64,000 nucleotides of DNA from Ramlibacter humi (GTDB lineage Bacteria; Pseudomonadota; Gammaproteobacteria; Burkholderiales; Burkholderiaceae_C), in contig NZ_SMLK01000001.1 in the NCBI RefSeq assembly GCF_004681975.1, positions 1,364,001 to 1,428,000 of the forward strand, given 5' to 3'. This document shows, piece by piece, positions 34,011 to 43,398 of the stretch (within the stretch, counting starts at the first letter, position 1; every line of letters starts with the position of its first letter). The notes under the pieces were generated by a model, which saw nothing but the letters and a program-made list of their open reading frames with translations, did no database searches and had not been told where the DNA came from. A program made the position numbers and the translations under genes.

Positions 34011-34496
34011 ATGACCACGAATCGCGAGAAGGACGCCTGCGATCTGCTCGACGCAGACCACCGCGCCGTCAAGAAGATGTTCAAGGAATACGAGGAACTG
34101 GCGCAATCGCGCGCCCGCGGCGCCGCGCAAAAGAAGATCGACCTCGCGCGCCAGATCTGCCTGGAACTCACCGTGCATGCGCAGATCGAGGAAGAAATCT
34201 TCTACCCCGCGCTGCGCCAGGTGCTGAAGGACACCGACATGCTGGACGAGGCCGAGGTCGAGCACCAGAGCGCCAAGGACCTCGTCGCCCAGATCGAGGC
34301 GGAGTCCGAGCCGGACGAGAAGTTCGACGCCAAGGTCAAGGTGCTGGGCGAATACATCGACCACCACGTCAAGGAAGAGCGTTCGGAGATGTTCACCAAG
34401 GCCCGCAGCAACCGCAAGCTGGATCTCGTCGCCATGCGCGACGAGCTGGAAGCGCGCAAGGAGGAGCTGATAGCCGAACACGGCGCGATGGCCTGA
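34011..34496 (+). CDS. Hemerythrin HHE domain protein
   Basis: 161 residues. Hemerythrin-like His/Glu pattern for a di-iron site: LLDADHRAVKKMF, LTVHAQIEEEIFYPAL, EVEHQSAKDLV and DHHVKEERSEMF. No membrane or signalling domain. Such small proteins bind oxygen or iron or sense redox state. GGAG-type ribosome site (CAGGAGCCGCC). Stands alone between the small regulators and an acetyltransferase. Confidence 0.88.
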   Translation: MTTNREKDACDLLDADHRAVKKMFKEYEELAQSRARGAAQKKIDLARQICLELTVHAQIEEEIFYPALRQVLKDTDMLDEAEVEHQSAKDLVAQIEAESEPDEKFDAKVKVLGEYIDHHVKEERSEMFTKARSNRKLDLVAMRDELEARKEELIAEHGAMA

Positions 34497-34507
34497 GGCC
34501 CGCGCGC

Positions 34508-35239
34508 TCAGGCCCGGCGCCAATACTCGTAAACCCACACGGGCTGGAAGCCCGCGCGGCCGTACAGGCGCTGTGCCGTGTTCCTCATTTCGACCTGCAG
34601 GAAAGCGCGGTCGATTCCGCGCGCCTGCGCTTCATCGCCCAATCGCGAGAGGATCGCTGCCGCGAACCCACGCCCGCGCCACGCGGGCAAGGTGCGCATC
34701 CCGTGGATGCCGCACCAGCCGTGAGCCAGCCCCGCCGAGCCGACCGCCACCACGCGGCCTTGGTCGCGCACGGCCGCGAACACGCTTTGCCTGCCCCGCT
34801 TCAGGATGCCCAGCCGGCTGGCGCCGTCCACCGGGTCGAAGCCTTCGCCCAGGAACACCTGCGCCCAGTCTTCGCCGGGCGATGAGCCCAGTTCCACTTC
34901 GGCTGGCGACGGCAGCGACTGCAACCCGGCTGGTGTGCCGGCCATGGTGAGCGTCGGCTGCTCGGCCCGGTAGCCGAGCGAAGCCAGATCGCTTCGCAAA
35001 GCGTCGAACGCCGGCAGCATCGGCACACGGAACACCGCGCGGCGGCCGCGCGACGCGTATTCGCGCTCGATCTCCGCCGCGCCGATGCCCGCGCCGTCAT
35101 GCCTCGTCGGCACCGCGCTGTGCGCCCGGCCCACCGTCCCGCCGTCGATGGCCAGCAGCCAGCCGTCGCGCTCCAGCAGTTCTTCCGGCGGCACCGCCGC
35201 GAGAGTGGAGAGTTCCAGTGAGCGCACGTCCACGGTCAT
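34508..35239 (-). CDS. GNAT-family N-acetyltransferase
   Basis: 243 residues. The GNAT domain fills the C-terminal half: VAVGSAGLAHGWCGIHGMRTL then the acetyl-CoA motif AWRGRGFAAAILSRLG and a final NTAQRLYGRAGF. The N-terminal half is a degenerate second GNAT-like unit, as in several two-domain members. -10-like TAGGAT (35245-35250 on the minus strand) sits 5 nt before the ATG. Substrate unknown. Confidence 0.85.
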   Translation of the reverse strand: MTVDVRSLELSTLAAVPPEELLERDGWLLAIDGGTVGRAHSAVPTRHDGAGIGAAEIEREYASRGRRAVFRVPMLPAFDALRSDLASLGYRAEQPTLTMAGTPAGLQSLPSPAEVELGSSPGEDWAQVFLGEGFDPVDGASRLGILKRGRQSVFAAVRDQGRVVAVGSAGLAHGWCGIHGMRTLPAWRGRGFAAAILSRLGDEAQARGIDRAFLQVEMRNTAQRLYGRAGFQPVWVYEYWRRA

Positions 35240-35244
35240 GGCTC

Positions 35245-35277
35245 ATCCTAGCGCACGGCTTGCGCGCGCCCGCACAA
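35245..35277. promoter_or_regulatory. Divergent short-leader promoters
   Basis: TAGGAT on the minus strand (35245-35250) lies 5 nt before the GNAT start, and CACAAT on the plus strand (35272-35277) 7 nt before the permease start. Both transcripts would be leaderless or nearly so. Confidence 0.4.
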
Positions 35278-35284
35278 TCGCGGC

Positions 35285-37810
35285 ATGCTGTTGCCGCTGC
35301 TGCGCGCGTATTCCTGGCCGGAGCTGCGCCACCACCCGTGGCGCAACGCGGTGGCGGTGCTGGCCGTCATGCTCGGTGTCGCGCTCGCGCTGGCCGTGCA
35401 CCTGATCAACGCTTCGGCCCTCAGCGAGTTCTCGCTCGCGGTGCGCGCTGCCAGCGGCCAGCCGGACGTCGAACTGCGCGCCACCCGAGGCGGCTTCGAC
35501 GAAGCGCTGTTCGGCAGGGTGGCGAACGATCCCGGCGTCGCCCTCGCCGTCCCGGTCCTGGAACTGGGCACGAACGCCTTGACGGCCGACGGCCGCCGCG
35601 TGGCGCTGCGCGTGGTCGGCCTCGATGCTCTCGCCGCTGCCGCGGTCACGCCCTCGCTCGTGCCACAGCCCGCGCGAGATGCGGACCGCTTCGCCCTGTT
35701 CTCGCCCGCCACGGTGTTCCTCAACGCCGCCGCGCGCGAGCAACTCGGTCAGACCGGCCTTCGACTGCAAGTGGGCCTGAAGCTGGCACCGGTCCACGCC
35801 GCGGGCAACGTCGGCGCGCCCGGCGCGCCCCTGGCCGTGATGGACATCGCCGCGGCGCAGGACCTCTTCGGCCGTGACGGCGAACTCTCGCGCATCGACG
35901 TCAAGCTGCGGCCCGGCGTGGACCGTGCCCAATGGCTGCGCCAGCTCGCCCTGCCCGCCGGCGTGGTCGCTGCCGATCCTTCGGACACGGGCTCGCGCGT
36001 CAACCAGCTTTCGCGCGCCTACCGCGTCAATCTCACGGTGCTCGCATTGGTCGCGCTGTTCACCGGCGCGTTCCTGGTGTTCTCCGTGCTGTCGCTGAGC
36101 GTCGCGCGGCGTTCGCAGCAGTTCGCGCTGCTCGGCGTGCTGGGTCTCGACGCCGCGCGCCGCCGGCAACTGGTGCTCGCCGAATCGGCGCTGCTCGGCG
36201 CCGCGGGCAGCGCGGCCGGCGTGGCGCTGGGCACGGCGTTCGCGCAACTCGCCCTGGTGCTGCTGCGCGGCGACCTGGGCGGCGGCTACTTCGAGGGCGT
36301 GTCGCCGCAGCTGCAGTGGAGCGCGCCGGCGGCCATCGGCTATGGCCTGCTGGGCGTCTTCGCTTCGGCGGCGGGCGGCTGGGTGCCGGCGAAGCAGGCC
36401 GAGCGGCTGCCGCCAGCGCAGGCACTGAAAGGCTTGCGTGCCGAGCGGCCCGGCCACCGGCGCTGGCAGCTGGCGGTGGGCCTGCTCGTCGCGGCCGGTG
36501 CGCTGGCTGCATTGCCGCCCATCTTCGGTTTGCCGATCGCGGCGTACGTTTCCATCGGCTTGCTGCTGGTCGGCGGCATGGCGGCGTTGCCGCCGGTGAT
36601 CGGCGCGCTGTACGACCGCCTCGCGCCGTGGACCGCGACACGCGTGCTGCCGCTGCTGGCGGTGGAACGCGCGCGCCGCCTGCGCGAGACGGCCGCCGTC
36701 GCGGTCAGCGGCGTGGTGGCGGCGCTCAGCCTGGCGGTCGCGCTCACGGTGATGGTCGCCAGCTTCCGCGACTCGGTGGACCGCTGGCTCGACGTGCTGC
36801 TGCCCGCCGACCTGTACGTGCGCGCCGCCGCCGGAACCGCCGCCGGCGACACCGCGTTCCTCGAACCTGCGTTCGTCGAAGCCGCCTCGCGCCTGCCCGG
36901 CATCCGGCGCTCGGCCACGCAGCGCGTGCGCGCGCTGCTGCCCGATCCCGCGCGGCCCTCCATAGCGCTGCTGGCACGCGCCATCAACGACCCCGCGCGC
37001 GAATTGCCGCTGGTAGGCGCCCTCGCCCCGGTTCCCGCGGACCGCATCCCCGTGTACGTCAGCGAAGCGATGGTGGACCTGCACGGCGCGCGCCGCGGTG
37101 CCGCCCTGCCGCTGCTCGACGATGCGCTCGGCCTGCCGAAGCAGCCCGAAAGCCGCTTCGTCGTCGCCGGCGTGTGGCGCGACTACGTTCGCCAGAACGG
37201 CGCGGTCATCCTGAACCAGGCCGACTACCGGCGCCTGACCGGCGACATGCGCATGAACGACCTGCAGCTCTGGCTGGCACCCGGCACCGATCCGCTGCGC
37301 GTGCAACAGTCGCTGCGCGAAGCCGCGGGCCCCGCCGCGCCGCTGCTGGACTTCGCTTCCGCGCGCGAGATCCGCGCGGTGTCCCTTCGCATCTTCGACC
37401 GCAGCTTCGCCGTCACCTACTGGCTGCAGGCGGTGGCCATCGCCATCGGCCTGTTCGGCGTGGCGGCGAGCTTCAGCGCGCAAGTGCTCGCGCGCCGCAA
37501 GGAATTCGGGCTGCTCGCGCACCTGGGGCTCACGCGCCGGCAGATCCTCGGCGTGGTGGCCGCGGAAGGCGCAGCGTGGACGTTGGTCGGCTCGCTCGCC
37601 GGGCTCGGGCTGGGGCTCGCCGTTTCCCTGGTGCTGGTGCACGTGGTCAACCCGCAGAGCTTCCACTGGACCATGGACCTGCTCGTGCCCTGGACGCGGC
37701 TGGCCGCATTGTGCGCAGCGGTGGTGGCCGCCGGCACGCTCACCGCGTGGCTGTCGGGCCGCGCCGCCGCGGGGCGCGACGCGGTGCTGGCCGTCAAGGA
37801 AGACTGGTGA
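35285..37810 (+). CDS. Large FtsX-type ABC permease (YbbP/AttFG type)
   Basis: 841 residues. Two FtsX modules: an N-terminal membrane helix (about 18-38), an extracytoplasmic domain, three helices near 245-370, a central pair of helices near 400-440, a second periplasmic domain and three final helices (about 700-830). This double layout corresponds to YbbP or to fused AttF-AttG. It lacks its own ATPase; the partner is probably the gene at 32530-33186. An AttH-like protein is encoded 20 kb away at 58280-59335. Lipid or toxic-lipid handling is a family-based guess. Confidence 0.87.
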   Translation: MLLPLLRAYSWPELRHHPWRNAVAVLAVMLGVALALAVHLINASALSEFSLAVRAASGQPDVELRATRGGFDEALFGRVANDPGVALAVPVLELGTNALTADGRRVALRVVGLDALAAAAVTPSLVPQPARDADRFALFSPATVFLNAAAREQLGQTGLRLQVGLKLAPVHAAGNVGAPGAPLAVMDIAAAQDLFGRDGELSRIDVKLRPGVDRAQWLRQLALPAGVVAADPSDTGSRVNQLSRAYRVNLTVLALVALFTGAFLVFSVLSLSVARRSQQFALLGVLGLDAARRRQLVLAESALLGAAGSAAGVALGTAFAQLALVLLRGDLGGGYFEGVSPQLQWSAPAAIGYGLLGVFASAAGGWVPAKQAERLPPAQALKGLRAERPGHRRWQLAVGLLVAAGALAALPPIFGLPIAAYVSIGLLLVGGMAALPPVIGALYDRLAPWTATRVLPLLAVERARRLRETAAVAVSGVVAALSLAVALTVMVASFRDSVDRWLDVLLPADLYVRAAAGTAAGDTAFLEPAFVEAASRLPGIRRSATQRVRALLPDPARPSIALLARAINDPARELPLVGALAPVPADRIPVYVSEAMVDLHGARRGAALPLLDDALGLPKQPESRFVVAGVWRDYVRQNGAVILNQADYRRLTGDMRMNDLQLWLAPGTDPLRVQQSLREAAGPAAPLLDFASAREIRAVSLRIFDRSFAVTYWLQAVAIAIGLFGVAASFSAQVLARRKEFGLLAHLGLTRRQILGVVAAEGAAWTLVGSLAGLGLGLAVSLVLVHVVNPQSFHWTMDLLVPWTRLAALCAAVVAAGTLTAWLSGRAAAGRDAVLAVKEDW

Positions 37811-38965
37811 TCAGTTCGGCACCGCGTTGCGCCCGGCGCGCGCGCGGGCCACGATGGTCTTCATGATCTGCGCCGTGCCGTCGCCGATCTGGAAGCCCAG
37901 CACGTCGCGCAGCCGCTGCTCCATCACGCCGCGGTCGTAGCCGCCGTGGCCGTGGCTCAGCAGGCACTGGTGCACCGTCTCGTACGCCAGCTTGGGCGCC
38001 CACCACTTGCACATCGCCGCTTCCGCGCTGTGCGGCAGGCCCTGGTCCTTCAGCCACAGCGCCTGCAGGCAAAGCAGGCGTGCGGCCTCCACCTGCGTTT
38101 CCAGGTCCGCCAGCGGATGCGACACGCCCTGGAAAGCCGACAGCGGCTTGCCGAAAGCTTCGCGCTGCGCCACGTACTTCCAGGTTTCCGCCAGCGCGGC
38201 GCGCGCCACCGCCAGCACCTGCAGCCCGATCAGCGCGCGCGAGAAATCGAACCCCTGCATCACCTGCACGAAGCCCTTGTTCTCCTCGCCCAGGCGGTGG
38301 TCGAGGGGCACGCGCACGTTGTCGAAGAAGAGCGACCCGCGGCCGATGGCGCGCTGGCCATGGCAGTCGAAGCGGCTGCGCGTCAGGCCTTTCGCGTCGC
38401 CGGGCACCAGCAGCGCCGTGACGCCGTGCGCACCCGCTTCCACCGTGCCGGTGCGTCCGAACACGATGATGGCGTCGGCCTGGTCGGCCGCCGAGATGGA
38501 CGTCTTCTCGCCATTGATCACATAGGCGTCGCCCTGCTTCTCCACGCGCAGCCGCAGGTTGGCGGCATCGGACCCGCCGCGCGGCTCCGTCAAAGCGATG
38601 GCGAACAGCGCCTCGCCCTTGGTCAACCGGTCCAGCCAAGGCTTGGCCACTTCCGGCTGCCCGTGCTCCGCCAGGATCTGCCCATTCAGCGAAGCGAGCA
38701 GGTTGACGTACGACAGGCTCAGGTCGGCGGCCGCGATCTCTTCGTGGATGACGCCCGCCGCCAGGCAGCCGGCGCCCTGCCCGCCCACGCTTTCCGGCAG
38801 CTCGGGCGCGATGAAACCCAGCGCGCCCATCTCGCGCATCAGGCCGCGATCGAGCACGCGCGTGCGATCGCGCTCTTGGTAACCAGGCGCCACGCGCTCC
38901 GTGGCGAAGCGCCGGGCCTGGTCGCCCAGCGCTTCCAGCGCCGAGTCGAGGTAAGGAGTGCGCAC
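37811..38965 (-). CDS. aliB: Cyclohexanecarboxyl-CoA dehydrogenase-like acyl-CoA dehydrogenase
   Basis: 384 residues of the acyl-CoA dehydrogenase fold (FAIALTEPRGGSDAANLRL flavin region, INGEKTSISAADQADAIIVFGRT). At the C-terminal position where most members have catalytic Glu in EGT, this protein has Asp362 (IGDGTAQIMK); Asp at this site is reported for alicyclic cyclohexanecarboxyl-CoA dehydrogenases. Third gene of badH-badI-aliB, 4 bp after badI. Expected reaction: cyclohexanecarboxyl-CoA to cyclohex-1-enecarboxyl-CoA. Symbol given from context and the Asp; a ring-substituted substrate is possible. Confidence 0.78.
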   Translation of the reverse strand: MRTPYLDSALEALGDQARRFATERVAPGYQERDRTRVLDRGLMREMGALGFIAPELPESVGGQGAGCLAAGVIHEEIAAADLSLSYVNLLASLNGQILAEHGQPEVAKPWLDRLTKGEALFAIALTEPRGGSDAANLRLRVEKQGDAYVINGEKTSISAADQADAIIVFGRTGTVEAGAHGVTALLVPGDAKGLTRSRFDCHGQRAIGRGSLFFDNVRVPLDHRLGEENKGFVQVMQGFDFSRALIGLQVLAVARAALAETWKYVAQREAFGKPLSAFQGVSHPLADLETQVEAARLLCLQALWLKDQGLPHSAEAAMCKWWAPKLAYETVHQCLLSHGHGGYDRGVMEQRLRDVLGFQIGDGTAQIMKTIVARARAGRNAVPN

Positions 38966-38969
38966 GGCC

Positions 38970-39752
38970 TTACTTCGCGAACTTGCGGAAGTCGGGCTTG
39001 CGCTTTTCCTGCAGCGCCTTCACGCCTTCGCGCGACTCCTCGGTGTCGTAGTACAGCTTCAGCGCGTACATGCCCATGCCGGCGATGCCCGCCTGGTGCG
39101 CGGTGTCCATGTTGAAGCTGCGCTTGGCGATGGCGATGGCCGTGGGGCTGCGCTCGCAGATCGTCTCGGCCCATTCCTGCACCGTCGCATCGAGCTGTTC
39201 GTGCGGCACGCAGACGTTGGCAAGCCCCATCGCCACGGCCTCCTGGCCCGAGTAGCGCTTGTTCAGGTACCAGATCTCGCGCGCCTTCTTCTCGCCCACG
39301 ACGCGCGCCAGGAAGGCGGTGCCGTAGCCCGGGTCGACCGAGCCCATCTTCGGGCCGACCTGGCCGAAGATGGCCTTCTCGGAGCAGATGGTCAGGTCGC
39401 AGATCGTGCACAGCACGTTGCCGCCGCCGATGGCGAAGCCCTGCACGCGCGCGATCACCGGCTTGGGCACGTCGCGGATGGCGGTGTGCAGCTCCTCCAT
39501 CGGCAGGCCGATGGTGCCGCGGCCGTCGTAGTTGCCGTCGTGCGCCGACTGGTCGCCGCCGGTGCAGAACGCGCGGTCGCCGGCGCCGGCCAGCACGATG
39601 CAGCCCACTTCGCGGTCGTAGCCCGCCTTGTTCAGCGCGCGGATCAGCTCGTCGCAAGTCGTGCCGCGGAAAGCGTTCATCTTGTCCGGGCGGTTGATGG
39701 TGATCCACGCCACACGGTTGCGCACTTCGTAGAGCAGGTCCTGGAATTCCAT
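38970..39752 (-). CDS. badI: 2-ketocyclohexanecarboxyl-CoA hydrolase (BadI)
   Basis: 260 residues, same length as Rhodopseudomonas palustris BadI and strikingly similar throughout as I recall it (e.g. NRPDKMNAFRGTTCDELI, FCTGGDQSAHDGNYDGRGT, FGQVGPKMGSVDPGYGTAF, KRSFNMDTAHQAGIAGMGMY). A crotonase-fold enzyme that opens the ring of 2-ketocyclohexanecarboxyl-CoA hydrolytically to pimelyl-CoA. AAGGAG ribosome site. MenB (naphthoate synthase) is the nearest alternative, but the neighbours badH and aliB decide for BadI. Confidence 0.92.
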   Translation of the reverse strand: MEFQDLLYEVRNRVAWITINRPDKMNAFRGTTCDELIRALNKAGYDREVGCIVLAGAGDRAFCTGGDQSAHDGNYDGRGTIGLPMEELHTAIRDVPKPVIARVQGFAIGGGNVLCTICDLTICSEKAIFGQVGPKMGSVDPGYGTAFLARVVGEKKAREIWYLNKRYSGQEAVAMGLANVCVPHEQLDATVQEWAETICERSPTAIAIAKRSFNMDTAHQAGIAGMGMYALKLYYDTEESREGVKALQEKRKPDFRKFAK

Positions 39753-39775
39753 TCGTTGGTCTCCTTGTCTGGGTG

Positions 39776-40543
39776 TCAGCCGGCCATCGTCAGGCCGCCC
39801 GAGACGCTGAGCACCTGCCCGGTCACGAAGGCGGCATCGTCGCTGGCGAAAAAGAGGATGGCGCCCGGCAGGTCGTCGGGCTGGCCGATGCGGCCTAGCG
39901 GAATGGAACGGCGGAATGCCTCTTCCAGCTTTTCCGGGTTGCCCGCCCCCTGCTTGTAGTCGGCGAACAGCGCCGTGTCCGTGGGGCCGGGGCACACGAC
40001 GTTGACGGTGATGCCGTGCCGCGAGTGTTCGCGCGCCAGCGTCTTGGAGAAAGCGACCAGGCCGCCCTTGCAAGCCGCGTAGACCGCTTCGCCTGACGAG
40101 CCCACGCGCGCCGCATCCGAAGCGATGTTGACGATGCGGCCACCGCGCCGCTCCACCATCGACGGCAGGACGGCGTGGTGCATGTGCAGCGCGCCGACCA
40201 GGTTGATGGCGATGAGCTTGTCCCACTGCTCGGGCTGCGTCTTGGTGAAAGGCAGGAACACGTCCCAACCGGCGTTGTTCACCAGCACGTCGATGGGACC
40301 GAGCTTGGCGCCCACTTCGGCCACCGCCGCATCGACACTCTTGCGATCGGTGATGTCGCAAGCCAGTGCCAGCGCTTCGCCCCCGGCTTCGCGGATGCGC
40401 GCAGCCACCGCCTCCGCTGCCTGCAGGTTACGGTCCAGCACCGCGACCTTCGCGCCTTCGCGCGCGAACCGCGCCGACGTGGCGCCGCCGATCCCGCCGC
40501 CGCCACCCGTGACAATCGCCACCTTTCCCCGCAGCCTGCCCAT
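39776..40543 (-). CDS. badH: 2-hydroxycyclohexanecarboxyl-CoA dehydrogenase (BadH)
   Basis: 255 residues. Classical SDR with intact motifs: TGGGGGIG at 12-19, NNAG at 89-92, catalytic Ser142, Tyr155 and Lys159. Oxidises 2-hydroxy- to 2-ketocyclohexanecarboxyl-CoA with NAD+. First gene of the badH-badI-aliB operon; a palindrome at 40573-40594 lies just upstream, between it and the divergent MarR regulator. Assignment rests on length, SDR type and the BadI neighbour. Confidence 0.88.
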   Translation of the reverse strand: MGRLRGKVAIVTGGGGGIGGATSARFAREGAKVAVLDRNLQAAEAVAARIREAGGEALALACDITDRKSVDAAVAEVGAKLGPIDVLVNNAGWDVFLPFTKTQPEQWDKLIAINLVGALHMHHAVLPSMVERRGGRIVNIASDAARVGSSGEAVYAACKGGLVAFSKTLAREHSRHGITVNVVCPGPTDTALFADYKQGAGNPEKLEEAFRRSIPLGRIGQPDDLPGAILFFASDDAAFVTGQVLSVSGGLTMAG

Positions 40544-40572
40544 CGTTTCACCCCTTGCCGCCGTGGCGGTCA

Positions 40573-40594
40573 ATATGACAACATGTGGACATAT
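40573..40594. promoter_or_regulatory. Candidate MarR/BadR operator
   Basis: ATATG-N3-ACATGT-N3-CATAT, a dyad with common centre, in the 113-bp gap between badH and the divergent MarR-family gene. It lies 29 bp before the badH start codon, where a repressor would block transcription. Confidence 0.55.
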
Positions 40595-40656
40595 CCTAGA
40601 CGCGAAGCGCAACCCGCGCAAGCGCTGGAGGCACACGGGAAACCAGGGTTTCTTCC

Positions 40657-41151
40657 ATGGAAAAGATGAACGACGAAGCACGCGCGGCACTGGCCAACCG
40701 GCTGTTCTTCCGGCTCTACCAGTGTGCCAATATGCTGCATAAAACCGGCACCCGGGCGATCGAGGAGGAAGGCCTCACGACGCAGCAGTGGGCGGTGCTG
40801 GGCGCGCTGTCGCGGCCCCAGGCCGGAGCCGGCATGAAGCTGGGCGAGCTGGCCCGTTACCTGATGGTCAGCCGCCAGAACCTGGCCGGCGTGGTGGGCC
40901 GGCTGGAACGCGACGGCCGCGTGGAAAGCGCGGCCGACCCGATGGATGGGCGCTCACGGCTCATCCGCATGACCACCGCGGGGCGGCAGGTGTGGCAGCG
41001 CAAGGCGCTGCCCAAGATCCACGGCTTCTACGAGCAGGCGCTGGACGGCTTTTCCACCAACGACATGGTCCATGCCGTGCACTACCTGCTGAAGATGCTG
41101 GAGAACATGCAGAAGATCGACGGGGCGGAGGGGGACGACGATGACGAATGA
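40657..41151 (+). CDS. MarR-family regulator, BadR-like
   Basis: 164 residues. Winged-helix MarR domain: LTTQQWAVLGALSRPQ, LGELARYLMVSRQNLAGVVGRLERDGRVE and the wing DPMDGRSRLIRMTTAGRQV. The acidic C-terminal tail is short. Divergent from badH-badI-aliB with a palindrome between, as for BadR in R. palustris, which derepresses these genes when 2-ketocyclohexanecarboxyl-CoA is present. Role inferred from position and family. Confidence 0.83.
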   Translation: MEKMNDEARAALANRLFFRLYQCANMLHKTGTRAIEEEGLTTQQWAVLGALSRPQAGAGMKLGELARYLMVSRQNLAGVVGRLERDGRVESAADPMDGRSRLIRMTTAGRQVWQRKALPKIHGFYEQALDGFSTNDMVHAVHYLLKMLENMQKIDGAEGDDDDE

Positions 41152-41256
41152 CGGATGACCTCGCGGCTGTGCCGCGTCGATGACGAATGACATCTTTCAT
41201 CCGTCATCGAGCCGCGCAGCGGCGTGTCATCCGGCCGCGCAGCGGCCCGTCATCCG
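41140..41256. repeat. Tandem 23-bp repeats and inverted repeats between convergent genes
   Basis: A 23-bp unit (GCCGCGCAGCGGC, two variable bases, GTCATCCG) occurs twice back to back at 41211-41233 and 41234-41256. GATGACGAATGAC occurs at 41140-41152 and 41179-41191, and can pair with the GTCATCCGTCA copies. The whole gap between the BadR-like gene and the binding-protein gene is built from these, and the outer copies reach into both stop codons. Probable bidirectional terminator. Confidence 0.65.
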
Positions 41257-42504
41257 TCACTTCCCGGACTTCACGAACTCCGCCGACTGCTCCTTCACCA
41301 CCTGGTCCACCACGTCGGTGTACGCGGCGGTCCAGTCGGACTGCGGGACCCACTTGCTGCCGTCCCACATGTCGATGCGGGTCTTGCCGCCGCCGCCGTG
41401 GTCCTTGGCGGTCACGGTCACCGGCGCGATGAAGCCGTTGGCGTCGAAGTTGCGCAGGCTTTCCAGGCCGTCCTTGATCTTGGCCGGCGTGAGCGGCCAG
41501 CCGCCCTTCTTGATGGCCTGGCGCACGCCTTCGAACATCGACGAATACATCGCGAGGCCGGTGTTGTAGTAGATGTCGTCCAGGTTCTTGGCGTCGCCGG
41601 CGCCCTTGCCCGCGCCGTAGACCTCCTTGATGATCTGCTGCATCAGCGGGTGGTCCTTGCCGCCCACCACGTTGGTGCCGCGCTTCAGGCCCTTGGCTTC
41701 GGCGGCGCCGATGTTGTTGATGTCCACCTCGTTGAGCCAGTTCACCACGATGAGCTTTTCCATCGGGATGCCGTTGCGCTTCATCTCCTTGGCGGCGACG
41801 ACGTGCATGGCCGACAGGTTCCAGCTGATCACCCAGTCGGGGTTGAAGCGGCGGATCTGCGTCCACACCGCGGCCTGGTCGCGGCCCGGCATCGGGTTGG
41901 GGAACAGCTGCAGGTCGAAGCCTTCCTTGGCGGCCAGCGTCTTCAGCACCGGGATGGGTTCCTGCCCGAACGCGTAGTCGGGATAGATGAACCCGACCTT
42001 CACGCCCTTCAGGTTGCCCTTGTGCTGCGACTTGATGTAGGCCACGTCGTTGGCCATCTGGCCCCAGTAGGTCGGGCCGATGGGGAAGATCCACTTGAAC
42101 ACGTCGCCGTCCACCGCGTCGCCGCGGCCGACGAACGACTGCAGCATCACGTTGCCGTCCTGCATGTGGCGCGGCAGCACGGCGCGCGAGACGGGCGTCG
42201 ACAGGTAGTCGAACATCATCACGCCTTCGCGCTTCAGCTTCTCGTAGCACTCGATGCCGCGCTGCGGCTCGTTGCCGTGGTCCTGCACCAGGATCTCGAT
42301 CGGGTGGCCTTCGATGCCGCCCTTGGCGTTCAGCAGCGTCGCGTAGTCCTTGGCCGCCTGCACGATCTGCGGCGTGACGAAGGTGTAGGCCTTGCTCAGG
42401 TCGTAGCACAAGCCGAACTTGATGCTGTTCTGCGCCTGTGCGTGGGCCGCCCCGCCGGCCAGCAGGGCAAGCCCGGCCAGGACGGATAGCACTGTTCTCT
42501 TCAT
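41257..42504 (-). CDS. Periplasmic substrate-binding protein of Liv-type ABC importer
   Basis: 415 residues. Signal peptide of about 23 residues (LAGLALLAGGAAHA), then a type I periplasmic-binding fold of the LivK/Peripla_BP_6 family: SIKFGLCYDLSKAYTFVTPQI, IEILVQDHGNEPQRGIECYEKL, VGFIYPDYAFGQEPIPVLK. Family members near catabolic genes usually bind carboxylates or aromatic acids rather than branched-chain amino acids. Last gene of the importer operon, 76 bp after the ATPase gene. Ligand probably the acid degraded by the island (inference). Confidence 0.88.
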   Translation of the reverse strand: MKRTVLSVLAGLALLAGGAAHAQAQNSIKFGLCYDLSKAYTFVTPQIVQAAKDYATLLNAKGGIEGHPIEILVQDHGNEPQRGIECYEKLKREGVMMFDYLSTPVSRAVLPRHMQDGNVMLQSFVGRGDAVDGDVFKWIFPIGPTYWGQMANDVAYIKSQHKGNLKGVKVGFIYPDYAFGQEPIPVLKTLAAKEGFDLQLFPNPMPGRDQAAVWTQIRRFNPDWVISWNLSAMHVVAAKEMKRNGIPMEKLIVVNWLNEVDINNIGAAEAKGLKRGTNVVGGKDHPLMQQIIKEVYGAGKGAGDAKNLDDIYYNTGLAMYSSMFEGVRQAIKKGGWPLTPAKIKDGLESLRNFDANGFIAPVTVTAKDHGGGGKTRIDMWDGSKWVPQSDWTAAYTDVVDQVVKEQSAEFVKSGK

Positions 42505-42580
42505 GGCATGTCTCCTGCGTACGCTGGTTGGTGCCGCCCGGTCGCCAAGTACGCTCGCGTCCGCGCGGTAGTGAACTCGT

Positions 42581-43396
<816 letters not shown>

Positions 43397-43398
43397 GG

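Noticed and set aside
35243-37666. 807-codon minus-strand frame opposite the large permease
   Set aside because: The protein would be Arg/Gln/His-rich without domains, while the plus strand encodes a well-formed FtsX-type permease.
41140-41256. CRISPR array from the repeated 23-bp units
   Set aside because: Only two adjacent units without spacers, composed of gene-end hairpins; no cas genes are present.
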